Shown here piece after piece: positions 1 to 9,879 of a DNA stretch of 64,000 bases (within the stretch, counting starts at the first letter, position 1; each line of letters begins with the position of its first letter). The position numbers and the translations under genes were made by a program. The stretch spans positions 82,848 through 146,847 of the forward strand of contig QCHK01000002.1 in the NCBI GenBank assembly GCA_003279635.1, given 5' to 3'. The notes beneath the pieces are model-generated. The model searched no databases. It saw nothing but the letters and a program-made list of their open reading frames with translations, and was not told the origin of the DNA. The DNA comes from Prochlorococcus sp. AG-402-B05. GTDB lineage: Bacteria; Cyanobacteriota; Cyanobacteriia; PCC-6307; Cyanobiaceae.

Positions 1-1
1 T

Positions 2-781
2 AAGGAAGCTTTGGATGAACTTTGTGTTGTCTTTGGTAAAGAGATTCTGAAATTAATTCCTGGCCGTGTTTCAACAGAGGTTGATGCAAGACTAAGTTTT
101 GATACTGATGGGACCATTGAAAAAGCAAGAAAAATAATTGCTAAATATAATGCAGATGGTATTTCTAATGATCGTGTTTTAATCAAAATCGCCTCTACGT
201 GGGAGGGAATACAAGCTGCTGAGGTATTAGAAAAAGAGAATATTCATTGCAACTTAACTTTGTTGTTTAATTTTTATCAAGCAGTTGCTTGTGCTGAGGC
301 AGGTGTAACGCTTATTTCACCCTTTGTTGGAAGAATTTTAGATTGGTATAAATCTGCTACAGGAAGGGATTCTTATCCAGCGACTGAGGACCCAGGGGTC
401 GTTTCGGTTACTAAAATATTTAATTATTTCAAGTCAAATGGTTATAGGACAGAGGTCATGGGAGCAAGTTTCAGAAATATAGAGGAAATAACCGAGCTTG
501 CAGGATGTGATCTCTTGACGATTTCTCCCAAATTACTTCAGCAACTTAATGAAACTCATATGGACTTGCCCATTAAGTTGAATGCACAAAAACCTTTAGT
601 CATTGAAGAGAAAATACATCTAGACCAGACATCTTTTGAACTAATGATGGCTGGAGATAAAATGGCTACGGAAAAACTTGATGATGGAATTAGCGGTTTT
701 AGTAAAGCAATTGATAAATTAGAAAATCAATTGAACGAAAGACTTGAGTTGATTGAAGGAGGAGTTGCCCTAACTCTTTGA
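2..781 (+). CDS. tal: transaldolase, 5' end cut by window edge
   Basis: Transaldolase of the non-oxidative pentose phosphate pathway. It moves a dihydroxyacetone unit between sedoheptulose-7-P and glyceraldehyde-3-P in the cytoplasm. The frame is open to the left edge, so roughly the first 70-75 residues of a normal 330-residue TalB-type enzyme are missing. The visible part matches the family closely: STEVDARLS, then [14 protein letters not shown], where the lysine is the Schiff-base residue, then [28 protein letters not shown] and MGASFRN. In cyanobacteria it serves both dark carbohydrate breakdown and sugar-phosphate exchange. The gene is convergent with the next one, with 3 nt between the stop codons. 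The TTG in the first codons is internal, not the start. Confidence 0.95.
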   Translation, partial: KEALDELCVVFGKEILKLIPGRVSTEVDARLSFDTDGTIEKARKIIAKYNADGISNDRVLIKIASTWEGIQAAEVLEKENIHCNLTLLFNFYQAVACAEAGVTLISPFVGRILDWYKSATGRDSYPATEDPGVVSVTKIFNYFKSNGYRTEVMGASFRNIEEITELAGCDLLTISPKLLQQLNETHMDLPIKLNAQKPLVIEEKIHLDQTSFELMMAGDKMATEKLDDGISGFSKAIDKLENQLNERLELIEGGVALTL

Positions 782-784
782 GCT

Positions 785-1915
785 TTAATTTTGAAAGAGT
801 AATCTCTTGATTACTCTTTTTGCAATGTCTTCATAACTCATCTCACCTGAAAGAATTTGTGCAATTCTTTTTGGAGCAGTAGCCCTTTTTACACCTAATT
901 GGTATCCGACTTTGGGAAAACGATAAAAAACTTGAGAAATTCTTTTACCCCAAGCCATCGAATTTCCCCAGTTTATTTGCATCGTTTTTGTATATGCGTC
1001 TAAACAATTCACTTCTCCATCTAGCCAATAAATAAGGCTTTTTGCAGCTTCAAATCCACTCATCAAAGCGGGCCTTAATCCTTCCGCCAAAAAAGGATCA
1101 CATAATGAGGCAGCATCGCCAACCAAGAGAATTCCTTCTCCGTTTAATTTACAGTGGCCATTCCATATCCTTAATTTTTTTTCATGACCAATTACTTCAG
1201 AAGGATCAAAACCTAAATCAGGAAGAAATGATTTAAGTATTTCATTAACTGGAAGTGAATTCTTGTTATCTAGGAAAGTTCCCATCCCAATATTTACTTC
1301 ATTGTCTAATGGAAAGGCCCATGCAAATCCATTTTTTACTAGGCCAAATTCAAATCTAGCAGTTTCAGTCCTTAAATTTCCCCTCCTTTTAATTCTCCCT
1401 GAGAAAGTGGAGGCAAATTTCTGTTGAGTTGGACCTAAATTAAAAGTTTTAGACCATGGCGATTGAGAACCATCAGCAATAACAACTGCTCTAGCCTCTA
1501 TTTGTCTCCCATCAAGAGCGGTAATGTGCCAGACATTAGATTGTTTTATTATATCGACTACGTTAAAAGTAGTCAATAAATTACAACCAGAATTTAGTGC
1601 TTGATCTAATAAGAATGAATCAAGTCTTTCACGTTTAACTATCCAAAAGGGAGAAGATCCAGAGAGCTTAGCGACTACTTTGTCGGTATTGCACCAACTA
1701 AACTCTACATTTGTAATTACTTCATCAACTATTGGTAAAAGTCTAAAAGGAAACCAATTTTGCACTGCAGCAGACATTCCACCCCCGCAAATTTTCTCTG
1801 GAGATGAAACATTTTTTTCAAGAAGACATACCTTTTTACTTTTACTAGCTAGATGAAATGCTGTAGTAGTACCTGATGCCCCCCCTCCAATAATGGCAAC
1901 ATCTATGAGGGTCAA
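785..1915 (-). CDS. FAD-dependent geranylgeranyl-reductase-family oxidoreductase
   Basis: A 376-residue flavoprotein of the geranylgeranyl reductase / p-hydroxybenzoate hydroxylase fold. An N-terminal dinucleotide-binding motif ([17 protein letters not shown]) binds the FAD ADP moiety. [11 protein letters not shown] near residue 265 is the second FAD motif of this superfamily. Relatives include ChlP, which reduces the geranylgeranyl tail of chlorophyll. This protein is more divergent and ChlP is normally a separate, larger gene, so its substrate is unknown; an isoprenoid or lipid double bond is a reasonable guess. Its start overlaps the frr stop by 4 nt, suggesting translational coupling downstream of frr. 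Its 3' end contains the terminator hairpin of the convergent tal gene. Confidence 0.8.
   Translation of the reverse strand: MTLIDVAIIGGGASGTTTAFHLASKSKKVCLLEKNVSSPEKICGGGMSAAVQNWFPFRLLPIVDEVITNVEFSWCNTDKVVAKLSGSSPFWIVKRERLDSFLLDQALNSGCNLLTTFNVVDIIKQSNVWHITALDGRQIEARAVVIADGSQSPWSKTFNLGPTQQKFASTFSGRIKRRGNLRTETARFEFGLVKNGFAWAFPLDNEVNIGMGTFLDNKNSLPVNEILKSFLPDLGFDPSEVIGHEKKLRIWNGHCKLNGEGILLVGDAASLCDPFLAEGLRPALMSGFEAAKSLIYWLDGEVNCLDAYTKTMQINWGNSMAWGKRISQVFYRFPKVGYQLGVKRATAPKRIAQILSGEMSYEDIAKRVIKRLLFQN
794..821 (+). terminator. rho-independent terminator for tal, inside the convergent gene
   Basis: A perfect 11-bp inverted repeat (AAAGAGTAATC / GATTACTCTTT) with a 4-nt loop is followed by a T run on the + strand. 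It begins 13 nt after the tal stop codon. The whole stem lies in the last codons of the convergent flavoprotein gene (its C-terminal VIKRLLF), so the bases are both coding and terminating. Confidence 0.75.
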
Positions 1916-2460
1916 ACTTTTAAAATCTCAGCTTCTTTTTCTGAAAGTTTTCTTTCAATATCTTTAATAAAATTATCCGTCTCTTTCTGAATTGTTTCTT
2001 GTTCATCTCTGCTTTGATCTTCGGAAAGATCACCATCCTTTTCAGATTTTTTGACTCTATCTATTGCCTCACGGCGTATATTTCTTAAGGCAACTTTTCC
2101 TTCCTCTGCATACTTTGATGCGAGTTTGCAAAATTCTTTTCTACGCTCTTCAGTTAATGGTGGAACATTTATACGAATTATCTTGCCATCATTATTTGGC
2201 GTGAAGCCCAGATCACTTGTTGCAATTGCTTTTTCGATGGAAGCTAAAGAGCCTAAGTCGAAGGGTTGAATTGCTATCGTTTGAGAGTCAGGAGTAGTGA
2301 TAGTTGCGAGAGATTTTAGTGGAGTCTCTGCCCCGTAGTATTCGACTGAAATTCTATCTAACAGAGATGTATTTGCCCTTCCCGTCCTGATGGTATTGAA
2401 ATTCCTCTGAGCTGCCTCTACAGATTTGCTCATTGTGGTTTTTAGATTTTGGTTTGACAT
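1912..2460 (-). CDS. frr: ribosome recycling factor
   Basis: The 182-residue length is typical of RRF, which with EF-G and GTP splits the post-termination ribosome. The sequence shows the family landmarks in order: an N-terminal helix with [10 protein letters not shown], the domain II segment with [10 protein letters not shown] and [37 protein letters not shown], and the C-terminal helix RRIE-type region ([18 protein letters not shown]). It is the middle gene of a minus-strand run pyrH-frr-flavoprotein. The pyrH-frr pairing is widespread in bacteria. It overlaps the next gene by 4 nt. Confidence 0.97.
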   Translation of the reverse strand: MSNQNLKTTMSKSVEAAQRNFNTIRTGRANTSLLDRISVEYYGAETPLKSLATITTPDSQTIAIQPFDLGSLASIEKAIATSDLGFTPNNDGKIIRINVPPLTEERRKEFCKLASKYAEEGKVALRNIRREAIDRVKKSEKDGDLSEDQSRDEQETIQKETDNFIKDIERKLSEKEAEILKV

Positions 2461-2510
2461 TCAGATAACGTTATTGGGAATTGATTTTTAAAAAGCTTAA
2501 AAAGTTAGTT

Positions 2511-3224
2511 TCAACTTGAATTAGAAATTCTAGATCCAATTGGTTCGCCAGAAATAGCTTTAGCAATATTCCCAGGTTGGAAAATATTAAATACAATTAT
2601 TGGGATTTTATTATCTTTGCAAAGAGCGATAGCAGTGCTATCCATTACTCCTATTTCGTTAGCCAATACATCTTGAAAGGTTAGATTGTCATATTTGACA
2701 GCATCGGTGAATTTTTTTGGATCTCGATCGTAAACCCCATCAACTTTCGTAGCTTTGAAAACAACTTCGGCGTTGATTTCAGCGGCCCTAAGTGCAGCAG
2801 TGGTATCAGTTGTAAAAAATGGATTGCCGCAACCACCTCCAAAAACTACTACTCTTCCTTTTTCAAGATGTCTTATTGCTCTTCTTCTTATGTACGGTTC
2901 TGCAATTTGTTGCATGTCAATAGCAGATTGAACTCTTGTAGGTACTCCAGCTCTTTCTAATCCATCTTGAAGTGTAATTGCGTTCATTACTGTTGCAAGC
3001 ATCCCTACATAGTCAGCCGTGGCCCTATCCATTCCTGCCGCTGATCCTTTTAAACCTCTAAAAATATTTCCGCCGCCAACAACAATTGCTATTTGCGTGC
3101 CATTTTCAACCACTTTTGAAACATCCTTGGCAATTGATTGAACAATTTCAGGATCAATCCCATAAGGTTTATCTCCCATAAGAGCTTCACCACTGAGTTT
3201 TATGAGTGCTCTAGAGTATGTCAT
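2511..3224 (-). CDS. pyrH: UMP kinase
   Basis: Bacterial UMP kinase of the amino-acid-kinase fold, converting UMP to UDP for RNA, DNA and sugar-nucleotide synthesis. Landmarks are [12 protein letters not shown] at the N-terminus, [40 protein letters not shown] for nucleotide binding, and [16 protein letters not shown] chose the ATG at 3224 (237 residues) because the family begins right there ([12 protein letters not shown]). An open frame continues ten codons further but does not look like family sequence. It lies just upstream of frr, as in many bacteria. Confidence 0.96.
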   Translation of the reverse strand: MTYSRALIKLSGEALMGDKPYGIDPEIVQSIAKDVSKVVENGTQIAIVVGGGNIFRGLKGSAAGMDRATADYVGMLATVMNAITLQDGLERAGVPTRVQSAIDMQQIAEPYIRRRAIRHLEKGRVVVFGGGCGNPFFTTDTTAALRAAEINAEVVFKATKVDGVYDRDPKKFTDAVKYDNLTFQDVLANEIGVMDSTAIALCKDNKIPIIVFNIFQPGNIAKAISGEPIGSRISNSS

Positions 3225-3321
3225 TAAAAATTCATAACAATTTGACAGTAGCAAGTCCTGGGAGAACGTCTTGAAATCTGTATTGGATTCCTTGCGATGG
3301 AAATATTTTTAGGACTATAAA

Positions 3322-4014
3322 TTAATATTCAATTCCTTCTTGTGCTTTTATTCCCTGCTCTCTAAAGGGGTGGTGGATTAATTTCATTTCTGTCACAAGA
3401 TCAGCTGAATCGATTAATTTTTCTGAGGCTCCTCTTCCAGTCAAGACTATATGTGTAAGTTCTGGACGCAAATTTATACCATTTATAATTTCATCTTCAT
3501 CAATATATCCAAGTTTTATTGCAACAATGATCTCGTCTAAAATTATAAGTTTATAATTTGGGTCTTTAATATATGAGACCGCCTTTCTCCAGCTTGACTT
3601 GACTAAATTTATATCTCTATTTCTATCTTGTGTTTCCCAAGTGAACCCTTCCCCACATGCATGAAACTTTAACTTATCCCCAAATATTTTGAAAGCTAAT
3701 GACTCACCTGGTTCCCATCCCCCTTTGATAAATTGAATTATTGCAACATTGTGGTTATGACCAATAGTTCTTAATCCCATCCCAAGAGCTGCTGTAGTTT
3801 TACCTTTACCTTTACCTGTATTAACTATTATTAGACCTTTTTCTTTTTTTCTTTCTTTTAATCTTTGTGTTTGAACTTCTTTTCTCTTTTGCATTCGTTC
3901 TTTGTATTTTTTTTCGCTGATATTTGGTATTAAATTACCACCCATTCCTATTTTTTCTGCACTCTTATCTAGGTTATTAAGTCTTGAATCCTCTTTATTG
4001 ATTTTATTTTTCAT
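3322..4014 (-). CDS. cobO: cob(I)alamin adenosyltransferase, CobO/BtuR type
   Basis: Adenosylates the corrin cobalt to give the coenzyme form of vitamin B12 (pseudocobalamin in picocyanobacteria). The P-loop near residue 68 reads VNTGKGKGKTTAALG, followed by IIQFIKGGW, HACGEGFTWETQD and the Walker B-like LIILDEI. The C-terminus has HIVLTGRGAS and DLVTEMKLIHHPF, typical of this enzyme. The first 55 residues are a lysine- and arginine-rich extension with no family motif. The 230-residue length is a little longer than the usual 200 because of it. It is followed on the same strand by pyrH after about 100 nt. Confidence 0.94.
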   Translation of the reverse strand: MKNKINKEDSRLNNLDKSAEKIGMGGNLIPNISEKKYKERMQKRKEVQTQRLKERKKEKGLIIVNTGKGKGKTTAALGMGLRTIGHNHNVAIIQFIKGGWEPGESLAFKIFGDKLKFHACGEGFTWETQDRNRDINLVKSSWRKAVSYIKDPNYKLIILDEIIVAIKLGYIDEDEIINGINLRPELTHIVLTGRGASEKLIDSADLVTEMKLIHHPFREQGIKAQEGIEY

Positions 4015-4095
4015 TTCCTTTGCTTAAATTAAATAAGTTAATAAAAGAATAATTTCTAAAAAAGATATAGCTATAAATATTAATTATTCTTCTTG

Positions 4096-5256
4096 TTAAT
4101 ATTTGACTCTAGATAGAGCACTATCGACTGCAATTTGCTGATCTCTTCTTGTTATCCAATGATGATAGGTTTTTGTATGTATTGACACTGAGTGTCCCAT
4201 CATTTTTGCCGCTACAGTATTTGGTAGCCCTATTAAGATGGTCCTAACTGCCCATGCATGCCTTAAATCATAGGGAGTAAAAGATATTTTATATCTTCTG
4301 AATTGTTCCGATACTCTTCTTCCTATATGTTGAAGAGTTGTCTCTTTTAGATCTGTTTTGATATTTGGGAGTAAATCTGAAGTATCAGTTATGTTTTCTA
4401 GCTCAAATAAATCAATCCATTCAGGATGAAATGGCCAAACTTGGTGCTCTCCTGTTTTCGTATTTGGGAAAACTCGGAGTATTTTATCTCCACCCTTTTT
4501 TAAACAAGATAAGTCACTAAAAAAGACTTCATGATTTCTAAGCCCATAAGTTGCCATTAACCCAAAAACAAATCTCCATTTTGGATTTGGTATTAATTGA
4601 AAGCTATTAATAATTTCTTTATCACTAGGTAACTCTCTGAAATTTGATTCGTGTATTCCATAACCACTTTGAAGTTGTTTCCAGTTCTTGGGTAGCTCTA
4701 CTTGAAGGTGTCTAGCTAAAGCACTTAAAGCAATTCCACATTGTTGCCTGCTCCTTGAATTTTCTTTGTAACTTAAAAGGATTTTTACTAGTAGATCCTC
4801 GTTTAATTTAAGAGTTGATTTATGACTTACTCCAAGTAATCTGTTCAAATATGGTTTGTAAGCAGACTGCCAAGTGCTAATCATTCCTGCTGATGACTTG
4901 CTTTTGGATGTATCAGAAAAAAATTGTCTTTTAAAGCTTTCTATTTCATTGCTTATTACTGTTTTATTAGTCTTTGTTGATGAGATGGCTTTCTCTTTAA
5001 TCCAATTGGACCAACAAAATTGATTTTTTTTTAATTGAAAATCTATTAATTCTATAGCTTTTCTAGCCTCTTCTAGGCCATTAATGTCGTATGGAAGTTT
5101 CAGGCTTATTCTTTGAACTTTAGAAAGATCATGAGACTTCTTATCTGGCAAAGAACCGCGAATGTTTAAAACTTTACCCCTTTTCTCAATTTTTAGACTG
5201 ATTCCCTTTGATTCAAGGTCTTGGTTGATATCTAGTAACTTTTGATTCTCGTCCAT
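4096..5256 (-). CDS. tyrosine site-specific recombinase (phage integrase family)
   Basis: A 386-residue tyrosine recombinase. The catalytic set is readable: R240 in YGLRNHE, K267 in NTKTGEHQVW, R332 in YDLRHAWAVR, H355 in MMGHS and the nucleophile Y364 in KTYHHW. The usual first His of the HxxR box is a Tyr here (Y329), a tolerated variant in the family. The N-terminal 200 residues would hold the arm- and core-binding domains. There is no excisionase, phage gene, tRNA-embedded att repeat or cargo around it. The flanking genes are housekeeping (cobO and divergent hemH). It therefore looks like a resident, possibly domesticated, recombinase rather than an active island. I recall an integrase-family gene beside hemH in other picocyanobacteria, but cannot verify that here. 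Confidence 0.9.
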   Translation of the reverse strand: MDENQKLLDINQDLESKGISLKIEKRGKVLNIRGSLPDKKSHDLSKVQRISLKLPYDINGLEEARKAIELIDFQLKKNQFCWSNWIKEKAISSTKTNKTVISNEIESFKRQFFSDTSKSKSSAGMISTWQSAYKPYLNRLLGVSHKSTLKLNEDLLVKILLSYKENSRSRQQCGIALSALARHLQVELPKNWKQLQSGYGIHESNFRELPSDKEIINSFQLIPNPKWRFVFGLMATYGLRNHEVFFSDLSCLKKGGDKILRVFPNTKTGEHQVWPFHPEWIDLFELENITDTSDLLPNIKTDLKETTLQHIGRRVSEQFRRYKISFTPYDLRHAWAVRTILIGLPNTVAAKMMGHSVSIHTKTYHHWITRRDQQIAVDSALSRVKY

Positions 5257-5327
5257 GATCCTGTAAATTTAGCTAGATTTAATTTGATAAGGGTTTGTAT
5301 ATCCTTTTATAAGGAGTTTTTTCTAAA

Positions 5328-6503
5328 ATGGCTCGGGTTGGTGTCCTCTTATTAAATCTCGGAGGTCCTGAGAGGATTAAGGACGTGGGACCATTTTTGT
5401 ATAATTTATTTTCTGATCCAGAGATAATTCGTTTACCAGTTCGTGCTTTTCAAAAACCTCTTGCTTGGCTTATAAGCTTATTAAGAAGTAGTAAATCACA
5501 AGAGGCTTATAGATCAATTGGAGGTGGATCGCCTTTACGTCGTATAACCGAGCAGCAGGCAAGAGAACTCCAAAGTTATCTTAGAAATATAGGAATAGAC
5601 GCTACAACATATGTCGCAATGAGGTATTGGCATCCATTTACTGAGTCAGCCGTAGCGGATATGAAGGCTGACGGCGTTAGCGATGTTGTTGTTTTACCTC
5701 TTTATCCTCATTTTTCTATAAGTACAAGTGGATCCAGCTTTAGAGAATTGAAAAGGTTAAAAGATGATGACGATGAGTTTGCAGAATTATCAATTCGTTG
5801 TATTCGAAGCTGGTTTGATCATCCAGCCTATGTTTCTTCAATGGCTGAATTAATTAAGAAGCAAATCTTAGCTTGTGATCTACCCCAAGAGTCCCACGTT
5901 TTTTTTACTGCACATGGTGTTCCTAAAAGCTATGTAGAAGAAGCCGGTGATCCTTATCAAGATCAAATACAGAACTGTTCACTTTTGATTGTTGATCAGC
6001 TTGAAAATTCGCTTGGGTTCACCAATTCATTCTCACTTGCTTATCAAAGCAGAGTAGGGCCAGAGGAGTGGCTAAAACCATATACCGAAGAAGTATTAGA
6101 AAAATTAGGAAAAGCAGGTGTTAAGGAACTTGTTGTGGTCCCAATAAGTTTTGTGAGTGAGCATATTGAAACTCTCCAAGAGATTGATATCGAGTACAAA
6201 GAAATTGCTCAGAAAAATGGAATTGTTAATTTTAAAAGAGTTCCAGCTCTTGATATCTATCCGTTGTTTATTGAAGGATTGGCCGATCTAGTTTCTTCTT
6301 GCTTAAACGGCGAGGGGATTAGTTTAGAGGAAGCATCAAAATTGCCAGAAAGAGTAAAACTTTATCCTCAAGAGAAATGGCAATGGGGTTGGAATAACAG
6401 CTCTGAAGTTTGGAATGGAAGAGTTGCAATGATTGTTTTTCTTTGTTTTTTGATGGAATTATTAATTGGGGGTGGACCTTTACACCAAATAGGTTTGCTC
6501 TAA
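5328..6503 (+). CDS. hemH: ferrochelatase with C-terminal chlorophyll-binding (HLIP-like) tail
   Basis: Inserts Fe(II) into protoporphyrin IX, the last step of haem synthesis, at the branch point with chlorophyll. The core (residues 1 to about 330) starts [11 protein letters not shown] and contains [14 protein letters not shown], the catalytic-His segment [34 protein letters not shown] and [15 protein letters not shown]. Residues 355-391 form a separate hydrophobic segment with the chlorophyll-binding signature ExxNGR ([11 protein letters not shown]). This is the CAB/HLIP tail found in cyanobacterial and plastid type II ferrochelatases. A good Shine-Dalgarno (AAGGAG) lies about 12 nt before the ATG. 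It is divergent from the recombinase gene. Confidence 0.97.
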   Translation: MARVGVLLLNLGGPERIKDVGPFLYNLFSDPEIIRLPVRAFQKPLAWLISLLRSSKSQEAYRSIGGGSPLRRITEQQARELQSYLRNIGIDATTYVAMRYWHPFTESAVADMKADGVSDVVVLPLYPHFSISTSGSSFRELKRLKDDDDEFAELSIRCIRSWFDHPAYVSSMAELIKKQILACDLPQESHVFFTAHGVPKSYVEEAGDPYQDQIQNCSLLIVDQLENSLGFTNSFSLAYQSRVGPEEWLKPYTEEVLEKLGKAGVKELVVVPISFVSEHIETLQEIDIEYKEIAQKNGIVNFKRVPALDIYPLFIEGLADLVSSCLNGEGISLEEASKLPERVKLYPQEKWQWGWNNSSEVWNGRVAMIVFLCFLMELLIGGGPLHQIGLL

Positions 6504-6647
6504 AGAATTAAAAAACTATTTTTGTTGATTAGTTTGATAATAAACTTACTGATAATACTTAGAGAATTTAATTAAATCTTTGCTTAATTTAGTTGAATTG
6601 AAATTATGCATACTAAGATTTATTGTTAGTTGAGATTTTCTTCTGCC

Positions 6648-8411
6648 GTGACACTGACTTCTTCTCCTAATCAAATAGAAGATTCAGGAACACAAACTCA
6701 ATATGAGATGTCAGGAGCTGATGCCTTGATGGATTCTCTTCGTAGGCATGGAGTAGATACTATTTTTGGTTATCCAGGCGGAGCAATCCTCCCAATATAT
6801 GATGCGGTTTTTAAGGCAGAGCAGGAGGGATGGTTAAAACATATTCTTGTTCGACATGAGCAAGGTGGAACTCATGCCGCAGATGGTTTTGCTAGAGCGA
6901 CTGGGAAAGTAGGTGTTTGTTTCGGTACATCAGGTCCTGGCGCTACGAATCTAGTCACAGGAATAGCCACCGCTCAGATGGATTCTGTACCTCTTGTCGT
7001 CGTAACAGGACAAGTCCCTAGACTTGCTATTGGAACTGATGCTTTTCAAGAAACAGATATTTTTGGGATAACACTTCCAATTGTTAAACATTCATGGGTC
7101 GTAAGAGATCCATCTGAAATTGCAAAAGTTGTAGCTCAAGCTTTTCTTATTGCCTCTTCGGGTAGACCAGGCCCTGTCTTGATTGACATACCAAAAGATG
7201 TTGGACAAGAGATGTTTAAATATCTTCCTGTTGAACCAGGTTCAATAAAGCCACCAGGCTTTGAACTACCATTCGCACCAGAACATAAAGCCATAAGTGC
7301 AGCCTTAGATTTAATTGAAAATGCTGAGCAACCACTCCTTTACGTTGGCGGGGGTGTTATTTCTTCGGGGGCACATGAAATTCTGGCAGCGATTGCTAAT
7401 AGATATCAAATACCCGTAACAACAACTTTGATGGGGAAAGGTGCTTTTGATGAACGTGATCCTTTATCAGTGGGGATGCTTGGTATGCATGGAACAGCTT
7501 ATGCCAACTTTGCTGTGACTGAATGCGATTTGTTGATTGCTATTGGAGCAAGATTTGATGACAGAGTTACAGGTAAATTAGATACTTTTGCTTCTAAAGC
7601 AAAAGTAATTCATTTTGAGATTGATCCTGCTGAAATAAATAAAAATAGAGTAGTTGAAGTTTCTGTATTGGGTGATGTTGGAATTAGCCTTGTTAAATTA
7701 TTAGATCTCAGTAACCAAAGGAAAACTAATCCAAGAACTTCTAACTGGCTCAAAAAAATTAAAAACTGGAAAAATAATTTTCCTTTGATAACTCCCCCTA
7801 AAGAAGGAGAAATTTATCCACAGGAAGTTTTAATTGCGTTGAGAGATTTGGCCCAAGATGCTTACATTACAACTGATGTTGGACAACATCAGATGTGGGC
7901 AGCTCAATATTTGTTGAATGGACCAAGACAATGGATTAGCAGTGCTGGACTTGGAACAATGGGTTTTGGAATGCCTGCTGCAATGGGAGTCAAAGTTGCT
8001 TTGCCTAAGGAGAAAGTAATTTGTATTGCCGGCGATGCAAGTATCCTTATGAATATTCAGGAACTTGGAACTATTGCTCAATACAAGTTGAATTTAAAAG
8101 TAATTATTATCAATAATCATTGGCAAGGAATGGTTAGACAATGGCAAGAAAGTTTTTATGATGAACGATACTCGGCATCTAACATGTCTGTTGGTGAACC
8201 TGACTTCATTTCGCTATCTAAGGCTTTTGGTATTGAGGGCATAGTAATTTCAGAAAGAGAAAGCCTAATCCCTGAACTCCAGAAAGCATTGACGAATGAA
8301 GGCCCAGTTCTTGTTAACGTAAATGTAAGAAAAGGTGAAAATTGTTACCCTATGGTGCCACCTGGGAAAAGTAATGCTCAAATGGTTGGCATATCTGATA
8401 TTAAAAAATAA
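6648..8411 (+). CDS. ilvB: acetolactate synthase large subunit
   Basis: ThDP-dependent first common step of valine/leucine/isoleucine synthesis. It condenses two pyruvates, or pyruvate plus 2-oxobutyrate. The sequence shows the three ThDP-enzyme domains: the PYR domain with YPGGAILPIYD and the activating glutamate in RHEQGGTHAADG, the central domain, and the PP domain with the ThDP/Mg motif from GDASILMNIQEL to IINNHWQGMVRQW. I prefer the GTG at 6648 (MTLTSSPN, 587 residues) to the TTG six codons earlier, because the shorter start resembles the family. No small subunit (ilvN) is adjacent. The following secreted protein starts 14 nt downstream and may be cotranscribed. Confidence 0.96.
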   Translation: MTLTSSPNQIEDSGTQTQYEMSGADALMDSLRRHGVDTIFGYPGGAILPIYDAVFKAEQEGWLKHILVRHEQGGTHAADGFARATGKVGVCFGTSGPGATNLVTGIATAQMDSVPLVVVTGQVPRLAIGTDAFQETDIFGITLPIVKHSWVVRDPSEIAKVVAQAFLIASSGRPGPVLIDIPKDVGQEMFKYLPVEPGSIKPPGFELPFAPEHKAISAALDLIENAEQPLLYVGGGVISSGAHEILAAIANRYQIPVTTTLMGKGAFDERDPLSVGMLGMHGTAYANFAVTECDLLIAIGARFDDRVTGKLDTFASKAKVIHFEIDPAEINKNRVVEVSVLGDVGISLVKLLDLSNQRKTNPRTSNWLKKIKNWKNNFPLITPPKEGEIYPQEVLIALRDLAQDAYITTDVGQHQMWAAQYLLNGPRQWISSAGLGTMGFGMPAAMGVKVALPKEKVICIAGDASILMNIQELGTIAQYKLNLKVIIINNHWQGMVRQWQESFYDERYSASNMSVGEPDFISLSKAFGIEGIVISERESLIPELQKALTNEGPVLVNVNVRKGENCYPMVPPGKSNAQMVGISDIKK

Positions 8412-8425
8412 TTTTAAAACTGTTT

Positions 8426-8773
8426 ATGAATAAATTTTTTACAAAGATTTTAATATTTTTAATGTTTCTTTTTTGTTTTCATTCGGGAGTTGAGGCCGCT
8501 GAAATTTTACAAGTAACTAGTTCCACTGTTTTGTTGATCGGAGACCATAATCGTACCTATACTGTAAAACTAGCATGTACAGAAATCAGTCCCGATTTAG
8601 AAGAAGAATCTATTAAGTGGCTAAAAAAACAACTACCTAGACATACAAAAGTAAATTTAAAACCTAAAGGATCAGTAGATGGTGTTCTGGTTGCCAAAGT
8701 TATTCCTTTTGATAGTAATATTGAAATAACTGAGAAATATATAAATCAAGGATTAGCAATTAATAACTGCTAA
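8426..8773 (+). CDS. secreted staphylococcal-nuclease-like small protein
   Basis: A 115-residue exported protein. The first 25 residues are a clear signal peptide (KIFLMFLFCF-like hydrophobic run ending in VEA before AEI). The remainder resembles an OB-fold nuclease-like domain: VTSSTVLLIGDHNRTYTVKLACTEI, then EESIKWLKKQLP, then a final segment ITEKYINQGLAINNC. This pattern recalls the thermonuclease (SNase) fold, but the catalytic Arg/Glu set of active SNases is not evident, so enzymatic activity is doubtful. It starts 14 nt after ilvB. Conserved hypothetical is the safe label. Confidence 0.6.
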   Translation: MNKFFTKILIFLMFLFCFHSGVEAAEILQVTSSTVLLIGDHNRTYTVKLACTEISPDLEEESIKWLKKQLPRHTKVNLKPKGSVDGVLVAKVIPFDSNIEITEKYINQGLAINNC

Positions 8774-8970
8774 ATTAATTATACAATTCTATTTAGATTG
8801 ATTTGATATTTTTTTCCTTTTATAGAAGGTACTGTGGTAATAATTAAATTATTTTCTTTTAATAGATTATATTGAGAAATTTAATATCCTTAAAAGTTAA
8901 TAACCTTATTTTTTATGTTTATCTGTTTAATCCGTTAAATCTATTTGAACTCTGTTTTTAAAGAAAATTG

Positions 8971-9858
8971 TTAAGTCTCTTCAATATCCTTTAGCATCCA
9001 AAACCCATCTAGAGAATTTTCTTCAGGACTTTTTTGAACTGAAATAAATTGAAGTCCATCCGCATCTAATTTTGTATTTAGAAAACTATTTTCAATAATT
9101 TTTTTAGCTTCTTCTTCGACATCAGTTACTAACCATCTATCAGCTTGCCCTGCCTCTAAAATTATTTGAGTCCCTTCTATTAAAAGCTTTGCTGGTTCAA
9201 GTCCCCCGAGCCAAGCTGCAAGTGCTAAGGATCTTTTTGGGCTAAAAAGTCTAATACCTGGAATGGATATATTTTCATTAATTGAATCTTTTATGGGAAT
9301 TAAATTAGAAAAATCTATTTCCCATTCATCAGCCTCTCTAAGTGTATGTAGAGATAGTGAAGCAAAGCTCCATGATTCACCTCTTACTTCCTCCGGTAAC
9401 GGGATGGGTTGGTTTGTAATTGGGTTTAAAGGGGGAGCAAGGTTGACGCCGGTATAACCTTTTTGCTGAGGATAGAAACTCCTTTCTCTTTCAATAAGCC
9501 ACTCCAATAATGAATATGTTCTTCTGCTAGAAATAAGTTCGATTCCTATTTGATCTGCTGCACGTTTTATCATTGTTTTCATAGAGGATCGCCAACATCG
9601 AATAACAGAAGGTTTATCCCAACCTTGTAAATAAGCTTCATCAATGGCTTCGTCCAATGCATCTTTTAACCAAATTGAATTAACACTTGATGCTGGACAA
9701 ATTTTTTCCCATTTAAATGTTTTCTTATCTTTGAAATTATTTGTAGATGTAATTAATAATTCCCATCTTTTTTTTCCATTTTCATCAATTATTGGTCGGG
9801 AATAAAAGTCAATTTCCCAGTCTGTTCTTTTTAAATCAGATTTTTTTGAGGCGATCAC
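8971..9858 (-). CDS. Tab2/Atab2-family RNA-binding protein
   Basis: A 295-residue member of the Tab2/Atab2 family (formerly DUF1092). Characterised plant and algal members bind psaA/psaB-type mRNAs and promote synthesis of photosystem I core subunits. Family features are the opening WEIDFYSRPIIDENGKKRWE, the central RSSMKTMIKRAADQIGIE, ESWSFASLSLHTLREADEWEI, and GLEPAKLLIEGTQIILEAGQADRWLV. A GTG start is used. The neighbouring minus-strand gene, 21 nt upstream, is an S1-domain RNA-binding protein, so the two may form a translation-related pair. The 197-nt convergent spacer after it has no strong terminator that I can see. Confidence 0.88.
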   Translation of the reverse strand: MIASKKSDLKRTDWEIDFYSRPIIDENGKKRWELLITSTNNFKDKKTFKWEKICPASSVNSIWLKDALDEAIDEAYLQGWDKPSVIRCWRSSMKTMIKRAADQIGIELISSRRTYSLLEWLIERERSFYPQQKGYTGVNLAPPLNPITNQPIPLPEEVRGESWSFASLSLHTLREADEWEIDFSNLIPIKDSINENISIPGIRLFSPKRSLALAAWLGGLEPAKLLIEGTQIILEAGQADRWLVTDVEEEAKKIIENSFLNTKLDADGLQFISVQKSPEENSLDGFWMLKDIEET

Positions 9859-9879
9859 AATTTTTTTTTTAATGTATAC

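Noticed and set aside
4096..5256. Integrase as evidence of a genomic island or prophage
   Set aside because: Neighbours are core metabolic genes, no att repeats, tRNA or phage genes are visible.
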